DNA of 64,000 bases from Bacteroidales bacterium UBA5342 (GTDB taxonomy: Bacteria; Bacteroidota; Bacteroidia; Bacteroidales; UBA5342), in contig DHQI01000106.1 of assembly GCA_002408065.1 (NCBI GenBank), positions 33,527-97,526 of the forward strand, written 5' to 3'. A program made the position numbers and the translations under genes. A model generated the notes under the pieces. It made no database searches and was not told where the DNA came from. It saw only the letters and a program-made list of their open reading frames with translations. Positions 34,029 through 41,391 of this stretch are shown here, piece by piece; the stretch's first letter is position 1, and each line of letters starts with the position of its first letter.

Positions 34029-34688
34029 ATGAAAATTAACGCTTGTATATTTGATTTAGACGGGGTGATAGTGGATACAGCAAAGTATCATTATCTGGCG
34101 TGGAAAGCTTTGGCCGATAAGCTGGGCTTTGAATTTACAGAAGTGCATAATGAACGCCTGAAAGGGGTGAGCCGTATGGATTCTTTAGAGATTTTATTGG
34201 AAGTAGGAGGCATTACGCACCTTAGCGAAGAAGAAAAACTAAAGCATGCGGCCGATAAAAATGAATTGTATGTGTCTTTTATCAAAAAGATGCCTGCTGA
34301 TGAAATTTTGCCAAATGTGCGTGAGTTTTTAAACGATTTGCGCGAAAACGGCATAAAAATATCCTTGGGTTCGGCCAGTAAAAATGCGGAGATGATTTTG
34401 GAAAAGCTGGAGTTGATGCCTCTGTTTGACGCTATCGTAGACGGACGCCATATTTCTAACGCAAAACCAGATCCGGAAGTCTTTTTACGTGGTGCTCAGG
34501 AGTTGGGCGAAGCACCGGAAAACTGTGTGGTGTTCGAAGATGCCCAAGCCGGAGTACAGGCCGCTAAAAATGCCGGCATGGCTTGTGTAGGTATAGGCGA
34601 TGCTGAAACTTTGGGACTGGCCGACTTTGTGATGCCGGGATTTGAAAAATTTACTTTTGCTGATTTAAAAGCCCAATTAAATAAATAA
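34029..34688 (+). CDS. pgmB: Beta-phosphoglucomutase
   Basis: HAD-family enzyme converting beta-glucose-1-phosphate to glucose-6-phosphate. The nucleophile motif FDLDGVIVDTA (Asp8 and Asp10) is followed by the cap-domain signature GVSRMDSLE, then LGSASKNA, and VFEDAQAGVQAAKNAGM with the metal-binding acidic residues. 219 residues. The product of the GH65 phosphorylase encoded two genes downstream is its substrate, so both act in the same phosphorolytic maltose route. Confidence 0.95.
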   Translation: MKINACIFDLDGVIVDTAKYHYLAWKALADKLGFEFTEVHNERLKGVSRMDSLEILLEVGGITHLSEEEKLKHAADKNELYVSFIKKMPADEILPNVREFLNDLRENGIKISLGSASKNAEMILEKLELMPLFDAIVDGRHISNAKPDPEVFLRGAQELGEAPENCVVFEDAQAGVQAAKNAGMACVGIGDAETLGLADFVMPGFEKFTFADLKAQLNK

Positions 34689-34711
34689 CGACATTAAAAT
34701 AAGTAAACGAA

Positions 34712-36934
34712 ATGAAGAAGATAGTTTTGATATTAGCCTCTGTTTTAGGCTTAACAGCTTTGAGCAGTTGTAATGCTGCTTCTGAAGTGGAGAAAACCAC
34801 ACCGGAGGTTTTAGCATCACCTGATGGTAATGTGACCATGTCTTTTTTCTTAGCCAATAGTGTGCCCATGTACTCTATGAACTTCGGTGAGAAAGAAGTG
34901 ATTCTGGATTCCCGCTTAGGCCTGGACCTTAATGGCAGTAATGTGATGCACGATCATCTGGACTGGGATAACGGAGAAAAAGTAGATGAGAACTCATTGA
35001 TGAATGGATTCTCTGTAAAAAAAGTGGAACGCAGCACTTTTGATGAAAATTGGGAACCCGTATGGGGCGAGTGGAAAACTATTCGTAATCATTACAACGA
35101 AATGGCGGTTCATTTGGTGCAGGAAGGTACCGACCGTATTATGATTTTGCGCTTCCGTATGTTTGATGATGGCCTTGGTTTCCGTTATGAATTTCCTTTA
35201 CAGGACAATCTGAGCTATTTTATCATAAAAGAGGAATATTCAGAATTCGCAATGGCTGGTGATCACACGGCCTGGTGGATTCCGGGCGATTACGATACGC
35301 AAGAATTTGATTATACAGAATCGAAACTATCTGAAATCCGCAGCAAAATGCCTGAAGCTTATACCCATAATGCTTCGCAAACAAAATTCTCTGAAACAGG
35401 TGTTCAAACTGCTTTAATGATGCGAACAGACAATGGTCTTTACATCAATTTGCACGAAGCAGCTTTGGTAGAATACGGGGCTATGCACCTTGATTTGAAT
35501 GAAGAAACTATGGTGTTTACTTCGCACCTGACACCCGATGCACAGGGCAACAAAGGCTATATGCAGGCGCCCCGCACTACCCCGTGGCGTACAGTGATTG
35601 TAGGCGATGAGGCGGCTGATATTTTGATGTCGAACATTACTTTGAACTTGAATGAGCCAACTGAGTATGAAGACACAGAATGGATTAAGCCTGTGAAATA
35701 TATCGGTGTCTGGTGGGAAATGATTACCGGACGCAGTTCGTGGTCGTATGCTGATGTGTCAAGTGTGAAATTGGGTGAAACAGATTTTAACAGCCTGACA
35801 CCTAATGGTCGTCATGCAGCCAATAACGATCACGTAAAAACGTACATCGACTTCGCGGCTGAGCATGGTTTCGATCAGGTATTGGTCGAAGGCTGGAATG
35901 TAGGTTGGGAAGACTGGTTTGGCAAGTCTAAAGATTATGTCTTTGACTTTGTAACACCGTATCCTGATTTTGATGTGAAAATGCTCAATGAATATGCTGC
36001 TTCGAAAGGGGTTAAGCTGATGATGCATCACGAAACATCCAGTTCGGTGCGCAACTACGAGCGTCATATGGACGAAGCTTATCAGTTTATGGCCGATCAC
36101 GGTTATAATTCGGTAAAAAGTGGTTACGTAGGTAATATCATACCACGTGGCGAGCACCATTATAGTCAGTGGATGGTCAATCATTATTTGTATGCGGTGA
36201 AAAAAGCTGCAGAATATGGTGTGATGGTCAACGCTCACGAGGCCGTGCGCCCTACCGGTTTGTGCCGTACATACCCTAACCTGATTGGTAACGAAAGTGC
36301 GCGTGGAACAGAGTTTCAGGCTTTTGGCGGAAGCAAGCCAAACCATACTACTGTATTGCCTTTTACCCGTTTGATTGGTGGTCCTATGGATTATACACCT
36401 GGTATTTTCCAAATGGATGTAAAACAAGTAAACCCGGGTAATCACTCGCATGTGAACGCTACCATTGCCAATCAATTGGCTTTATATGTAACGATGTATA
36501 GCCCATTACAGATGGCAGCCGATGTCATCGAAAGCTACGAGCCGCATATGGATGCTTTCCAGTTTATCAAAGATGTGCCGCTGGACTGGGCTGAGACCAA
36601 AGTACTGGAAGCTGAGCCGGGCGATTTTATCACCTTTGCCCGTAAGGATAAACATAGCAACAATTGGTACGTAGGCCGCACAAACGATGAGAATGTACGC
36701 ACCTCTGAAATTAGTTTTGACTTCCTTGACGAAGGAAAGACTTATGTTGCCACTGTATATGCTGATGCCAAAGATGCGCATTACAAAACCAACTATGCGG
36801 CATACGATATTACGACTTACAAAGTGACATCAAAATCATCATTGAAGCAGCACTGTGCACCAGGTGGTGGTTATGCTATCAGCATTGTAGAGTGTCAGGA
36901 TAAGACAAAATTAAAAGGCTTGAAAAAGCTTTAG
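34712..36934 (+). CDS. GH97 family alpha-glucosidase (SusB-like)
   Basis: Glycoside hydrolase that trims glucose from malto-oligosaccharides in the periplasm, like Bacteroides SusB. A lipoprotein-type signal peptide (LTALSSC) is followed by the N-terminal beta-sandwich and a TIM-barrel. Acidic residues typical of GH97 are present: VEGWNVGWEDW, MMHHETSSSVRNYE, NAHEAVRPTG and GNESARGTEF, the two last blocks holding the Glu pair used by inverting members. A C-terminal beta domain ends the 740 residues. It lies between pgmB and GH65. Confidence 0.93.
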   Translation: MKKIVLILASVLGLTALSSCNAASEVEKTTPEVLASPDGNVTMSFFLANSVPMYSMNFGEKEVILDSRLGLDLNGSNVMHDHLDWDNGEKVDENSLMNGFSVKKVERSTFDENWEPVWGEWKTIRNHYNEMAVHLVQEGTDRIMILRFRMFDDGLGFRYEFPLQDNLSYFIIKEEYSEFAMAGDHTAWWIPGDYDTQEFDYTESKLSEIRSKMPEAYTHNASQTKFSETGVQTALMMRTDNGLYINLHEAALVEYGAMHLDLNEETMVFTSHLTPDAQGNKGYMQAPRTTPWRTVIVGDEAADILMSNITLNLNEPTEYEDTEWIKPVKYIGVWWEMITGRSSWSYADVSSVKLGETDFNSLTPNGRHAANNDHVKTYIDFAAEHGFDQVLVEGWNVGWEDWFGKSKDYVFDFVTPYPDFDVKMLNEYAASKGVKLMMHHETSSSVRNYERHMDEAYQFMADHGYNSVKSGYVGNIIPRGEHHYSQWMVNHYLYAVKKAAEYGVMVNAHEAVRPTGLCRTYPNLIGNESARGTEFQAFGGSKPNHTTVLPFTRLIGGPMDYTPGIFQMDVKQVNPGNHSHVNATIANQLALYVTMYSPLQMAADVIESYEPHMDAFQFIKDVPLDWAETKVLEAEPGDFITFARKDKHSNNWYVGRTNDENVRTSEISFDFLDEGKTYVATVYADAKDAHYKTNYAAYDITTYKVTSKSSLKQHCAPGGGYAISIVECQDKTKLKGLKKL

Positions 36935-37016
36935 AAAATCACTAAGAATAATGTAATGTTGAAAGATTCATTCACGCATTCACTCATTGAATCATTTACT
37001 CATTGAATCATTGATT

Positions 37017-39323
37017 ATGAAGGAATATTATAAAAAGGACGAATGGTGCATTATCGAAGAGGGGTTTAACCCTGAAATGCACGAGTCATCAGAGAGCATA
37101 TTTAGTTTGGGGAACGGCAAGATGGGGCAGCGTGCTAACTTTGAGGAGAAATATTCCGGAGATAGCTTGCAGGGAACCTACATAGCTGGTGTTTACTACC
37201 CCGATAAAACCCGGGTGGGATGGTGGAAAAATGGATATCCTGAGTATTTTGCCAAAGTGCTGAATGCGCCAAGCTGGATTGGTATAGATGTTTTTATTGA
37301 TGATGAGGTTTTGGATTTGGCAAGGTGCGAAGTCAGCGATTTTGTGCGTACGCTGGATATGAAACATTCCACCTTATCGCGCGAGTTTGTGGCTACGCTA
37401 AAAGAGGGGAAAAAAGTAAAAGTGGAAGCTCTGCGTTTTCTCAGCATTGTGGATGATGAAATAGGCGCTATACGCTATAGTGTTACACCCCTTAACTTCA
37501 GTGGAAAAGTGTCTATCTTTTCATACCTTGATGGTGATGTACACAATCAGGACTCTAATTACGATGAGCAGTTTTGGAGCGTTGATGCTGTAAAGGCTGA
37601 AGATGGTTTTTCTCAGTTGGTAGCAAGAACAAAAAAGCTGGATTTTGTAGTAGCTATGAGCGCTACTTTTGACTTGTGTCGTGGCGAGAATCACATTTAT
37701 AGTGACGAAAAGCATAAGCAATCTGAGAAATCAGCCGGAAGCAAAGTGTTTACTTTTGTGCAAAGTGGCGAAAAGGTAACGCTTTACAAATATGCATCGG
37801 TGCTGAATTCGCAAAACTATCCGGTGGATGCTTTAGCCGAAAAAGGACGCAAGGCAGTAGAGTTAGCGCACAAAAAAGGTTTTGATAAACTATTAAAAGA
37901 ACATTCAGAGGCCTGGGAGGAAAAATGGAACCATAGCGACATCGTTGTAGAAGGTGATGTGGCAGCTCAGCAAGGTATCCGTTTTAATATTTTCCATCTG
38001 AATCAGACGTATACCGGTAAAGATGAGCGTTTAAATATAGGTCCTAAGGGCTTTACCGGTGAAAAATACGGCGGTACTACTTATTGGGATACCGAAGCAT
38101 TTGTGCTACCCTTCTTTATGAGTTCTGCCGATAAGCAAGTGTCGCGTAACCTATTGGTTTACCGTCATAATCATCTGCAGCGAGCTATCGAAAATGCTGA
38201 GAAGTTAGGCTTTAAAGATGGTGCAGCCCTTTACCCGATGGTGACTATCAACGGCGAAGAGTGTCATAATGAGTGGGAAATCACCTTTGAGGAGATACAC
38301 CGTAACGGGGCTATTGCTTTCGCTATATACAATTATGTGCGTTATACCGGCGACTGGGATTACGTATACGAGTTTGGCTTAGAGGTGCTGATTGCTATTT
38401 CCCGTTTTTGGGCGCAACGTGTCAATTGGTCGGCTGAGCGCGAGGCCTATGTGATGCTTGGTGTAACTGGTCCTAATGAATATGAGAATAACATCAACAA
38501 TAACTGGTATACTAACAAGATGGCGCAGTGGACGCTGCAATATACTTTGGAGCAAATAGCAGAAGTGAAAAAACGTATGCCTCAGGAGTGGACACGTATT
38601 GTATCTCTTGCCAAATTTGATGAAGCCAAAGAAATTGAGACCTTCAATGATGTTGCGGATAAAATTTATTTTCCAAGTATGATGAACGGTAAACTTTTTA
38701 TGCAGCAAGATGGCTATATGGATAAATTTCAGCAATTTGCTGACGATTTGAACTCGGCCGAGCGTCCTATTAACCAGCATTGGTCGTGGGATCGTATTTT
38801 GCGCTCTTCATTCCTTAAGCAAGCTGATGTCTTGCAGGGAATTGCCACGTTTGAAGATCATTATTCCGATGAGGAAATAAAAATGAACTTTGATTTTTGG
38901 GAGCCACGTACCTTGCACGAATCGTCCTTATCGCCTTGTGTACACGCCATACTTGGAGCTAAGATAGACCGTATGGATAAGGCTTATGAAATGTATCTGC
39001 GTACAGCCCGCTTAGACCTTGATGATTATAACAAAGAGGTGGCCGAAGGTCTGCACATCACCAGTATGGGCGGTACTTGGATGGCTATGGTCTATGGCTT
39101 TGGCGGTTTGCGCGTGAAAGAAGATATGTTGAGTTTTGATCCTAAAGTACCGGAGCACTGGAAATCAATAGCATTTAAGATAATATTCAGGGAAAATACT
39201 TTGACCGTTAAGATGAGTCAGGGGCGTACTGAAATCACGAACGATGCCGGTGGCGATCTGAATCTCTTAATAAATGGGGTTAAACATTGTGTAGAAGGAA
39301 ATAATAGATTAGTAGTCGATTAG
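37017..39323 (+). CDS. GH65 family glycoside phosphorylase (maltose phosphorylase-like)
   Basis: Cytosolic phosphorylase that splits an alpha-glucoside, most likely maltose, with phosphate to glucose and beta-glucose-1-phosphate. The general acid is Glu488 in VTGPNEYENN, and the substrate block GGTTYWDTEAFVLPFF and phosphate-site-like HESSLSPCVHA are intact. 768 residues, no signal peptide. The pairing with pgmB supports a phosphorolytic activity, but GH65 also includes enzymes for trehalose, kojibiose and nigerose. ATG 37017 is preferred over the upstream TTG-type start, which lies in repeats of TCATTGAATCATT. Confidence 0.9.
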   Translation: MKEYYKKDEWCIIEEGFNPEMHESSESIFSLGNGKMGQRANFEEKYSGDSLQGTYIAGVYYPDKTRVGWWKNGYPEYFAKVLNAPSWIGIDVFIDDEVLDLARCEVSDFVRTLDMKHSTLSREFVATLKEGKKVKVEALRFLSIVDDEIGAIRYSVTPLNFSGKVSIFSYLDGDVHNQDSNYDEQFWSVDAVKAEDGFSQLVARTKKLDFVVAMSATFDLCRGENHIYSDEKHKQSEKSAGSKVFTFVQSGEKVTLYKYASVLNSQNYPVDALAEKGRKAVELAHKKGFDKLLKEHSEAWEEKWNHSDIVVEGDVAAQQGIRFNIFHLNQTYTGKDERLNIGPKGFTGEKYGGTTYWDTEAFVLPFFMSSADKQVSRNLLVYRHNHLQRAIENAEKLGFKDGAALYPMVTINGEECHNEWEITFEEIHRNGAIAFAIYNYVRYTGDWDYVYEFGLEVLIAISRFWAQRVNWSAEREAYVMLGVTGPNEYENNINNNWYTNKMAQWTLQYTLEQIAEVKKRMPQEWTRIVSLAKFDEAKEIETFNDVADKIYFPSMMNGKLFMQQDGYMDKFQQFADDLNSAERPINQHWSWDRILRSSFLKQADVLQGIATFEDHYSDEEIKMNFDFWEPRTLHESSLSPCVHAILGAKIDRMDKAYEMYLRTARLDLDDYNKEVAEGLHITSMGGTWMAMVYGFGGLRVKEDMLSFDPKVPEHWKSIAFKIIFRENTLTVKMSQGRTEITNDAGGDLNLLINGVKHCVEGNNRLVVD

Positions 39324-39353
39324 TGAATTTGGATTAGATTGGTTGAAGTTTAA

Positions 39354-39390
39354 GGGGTATTGTTTGTTTTTTTGCAATGCCCCTTTTTTT
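39354..39390 (+). terminator. Rho-independent terminator after GH65
   Basis: GGGGTATTG pairs with CAATGCCCC (one wobble) followed by seven T residues. Confidence 0.85.
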
Positions 39391-39437
39391 GACTAATACC
39401 AATTTTATTTATGGGAAAACGCTAGTTGGTAGGTAAA

Positions 39438-39632
39438 GGCTGGAAGCCTTATTTATCTCAGCCCAAGGCAACGCCTTGGGTGAAGTTGACAGTTTTGATA
39501 CAGAGCCCTGCAAGGGCGACTTAACTATTGTTTACATATAATCCGCCCTTGCAGGGCTCATTTGATAGTTTTATCTTTTTTTCCCAAGGCGTTGCCTTGG
39601 GCTGAGATAAGTCGCACTTCCAGTGCTCATTT
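39438..39632. repeat. Nested palindromic element of about 195 bp
   Basis: The outer arms (GGCTGGAAGCC to ATCTCAG, and CTGAGATAAG to TTCCAG) are inverted. Inside each lies a CCCAAGGC-core palindrome (39462-39480 and 39583-39602), and the centre holds GAGCCCTGCAAGGGCG and its reverse complement (39503-39518, 39544-39559). No protein is encoded. It fills the gap between GH65 and the CotH-like gene. Confidence 0.8.
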
Positions 39633-39776
39633 GATTTCTTGTAAACTACCGTATAAACATCTTTAATTTTGACTCACTTTTAAAGATAAACTATTCTCGG
39701 ATTTTTTGCGTTAAGCAATGGATACCAACTAGTCATATGAAAAGATTTAAGAACAAAAAGCGCTAAAACAAACAGT

Positions 39777-41159
39777 ATGAAATTAAAGCATCTATATTAT
39801 CTTTTGCTTGCGTTAATCCTTTTAGCGGCTTGTGAAAGGACTGTAGATACAGATAAGCCTGGTAATCCGGATGACGGAGATAAGGCCAGTTTCGAAAGTT
39901 TTTTCAATACAGATGAAGAACTTAAGCTACACGAGTTCGAAGTTCATATTACCCAGACAGAATGGAACCGTTTACTCAGCATTTTGAAGCAAAACATGAA
40001 AAGTGATCAGTATGTGAGAGCAGACTTCATTTACCGTTCTGCTCCGGGAGGAGAGGATGAGGAGTTTTTCGAGGAAGTTGGTTTTCGCATCCGTGGCAAT
40101 ACAACCCGTCGTTTGCCCTATGCCGATGGCGAATTTCAGCGGGCACATTTTAAGATCAAATTTGATAAACGTTTTGACCAAATAGAAGGCACGGATGAAT
40201 ACGAAGTACGTCGCACGCGTGATTTTGCCGATGTGGAAGCATTAAACCTAAAATGGGGGCGTGAAGGTGATGAAGCTGATGTGTCGCAAATTAGAGAGAT
40301 ATACCAATACGATATGATGCGTAAAGCAGGCGTGTTTGTGCCTAGAACGACCTCCGTGCGTTTGATTTTAGTGGTAGGAGGCGAACGGGTAGATTATGGT
40401 ATGTACACTGCCATAGAACCTATTGATGATGAGTTTTTGGAGAAACGCTTTGATGGTGATGAAGGTGATTTATACAAATGTCTTTGGAAAGGGATGGGGC
40501 CGGCCACACTGTCGCGTACCTCGGCCAGTGGGAGCCGTACCGGGATAGGTGATCCTGAAACTGGGTATGAGCCTAGTTATGACTTGAAACATGGTGAGCT
40601 GGCCAATGGCCGTTTGGTAGATTTTACCCAACAGCTGGGCAACCTGGGCACTTCAGAATTGAAGTCTTATCTGGATAATAATTTTGATGTGGATCGTTTT
40701 CTGCGCTACTTGGCTATGAATGTGATTCTGGGTATGCCGGATGATTATTGGGGAATGGGCAACAATTATTATCTGTATTTCCCCGATGAAGGCAAGATTA
40801 CCTTTATTCCTTACGATTATGATCACGGTTTGGGCGGCGGCTGGGCACCAAGAGACTTAGCTAATGCTGATATTTTTGATTGGTGGGATGGTACTGGAAA
40901 CGATTACCGGGCGCTGATGAAAGTGTGGAATTATGCCGATTACCGTTCTACTTATGAAGACTACCTCAAAGAATTTGCCTTAGAAAGCGGTGCCGTTTTC
41001 AATTATTCCGATTACAAAAACAATTATTTCGATAAGCTGAAAACAATGTATAGTCCATATCTGATAAATGATACAGGCGAGGGACAAGATTTTGAGCATT
41101 ATAGCGAATCTACCTATTTCTCCCGAAAGATTAGTAGCCTGAGCGGACAATTGGATTAG
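39777..41159 (+). CDS. CotH-kinase-like lipoprotein
   Basis: Predicted surface or periplasmic lipoprotein (signal LLLALILLAAC, lipobox Cys at 19, followed by an acidic DKPGNPDDGD linker of the kind associated with export to the cell surface). The body matches the CotH family: GFRIRGNTTRRLPY, FKIKFDKRF, EALNLKWG, YGMYTAIEPIDDEFLEKRF, and a C-terminal DDYWGMGNNYYLYF...IPYDYDHGLGG, where the DYD residues resemble the metal-binding part of the CotH kinase active site. 460 residues. Members phosphorylate spore-coat proteins in Bacillus; its substrate in a starch locus is unknown. Confidence 0.82.
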   Translation: MKLKHLYYLLLALILLAACERTVDTDKPGNPDDGDKASFESFFNTDEELKLHEFEVHITQTEWNRLLSILKQNMKSDQYVRADFIYRSAPGGEDEEFFEEVGFRIRGNTTRRLPYADGEFQRAHFKIKFDKRFDQIEGTDEYEVRRTRDFADVEALNLKWGREGDEADVSQIREIYQYDMMRKAGVFVPRTTSVRLILVVGGERVDYGMYTAIEPIDDEFLEKRFDGDEGDLYKCLWKGMGPATLSRTSASGSRTGIGDPETGYEPSYDLKHGELANGRLVDFTQQLGNLGTSELKSYLDNNFDVDRFLRYLAMNVILGMPDDYWGMGNNYYLYFPDEGKITFIPYDYDHGLGGGWAPRDLANADIFDWWDGTGNDYRALMKVWNYADYRSTYEDYLKEFALESGAVFNYSDYKNNYFDKLKTMYSPYLINDTGEGQDFEHYSESTYFSRKISSLSGQLD

Positions 41160-41205
41160 GAATTGATAGAATCTGGTAATAAGCTAGATTGTTTTGCAGA
41201 ATCAT

Positions 41206-41221
41206 CATCCCGCTAGGGATG
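41206..41221. repeat. Short palindrome CATCCC-GCTA-GGGATG
   Basis: A perfect 6-bp stem with a 4-nt loop in the gap between the CotH-like gene and GH13, without a T-run. It may be the remnant of a dispersed palindromic repeat. Confidence 0.5.
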
Positions 41222-41252
41222 CAATATGGGTAGAAAAAAATACCCGTCCCCT

Positions 41253-41274
41253 GCAAACGGTTGCGGAGATTTTG
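41253..41274. promoter_or_regulatory. Putative LacI operator, site 2 (T9SS GH13 gene)
   Basis: GCAAACGGTTGC (41253-41264) plus the extension GGAGATTTTGC. The centre (41258/41259) is 62 nt upstream of the start of the -7 box at 41320, exactly as at site 3. Confidence 0.8.
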
Positions 41275-41319
41275 CATAAAAAATAAAGAAAAAAACAGGT
41301 GTCTCTATGTGCGCTCCCA

Positions 41320-41327
41320 TACATTTG
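41320..41327 (+). promoter_or_regulatory. -7 box of the T9SS GH13 gene (TACATTTG)
   Basis: Exact TAnnTTTG match, 65 nt before the ATG. There is no TTTG at -33, which would fit a promoter that needs an activator. Confidence 0.65.
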
Positions 41328-41391
41328 TCATGTTCTTATTTTGTTACAGAACAGAGTCATTTTGTTTATTAACTAACTACATATTTTTATT

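Noticed and set aside
35759..36475. Minus-strand open frame of 238 codons opposite GH97
   Set aside because: Antisense to intact GH97 active-site blocks; no protein features of its own.
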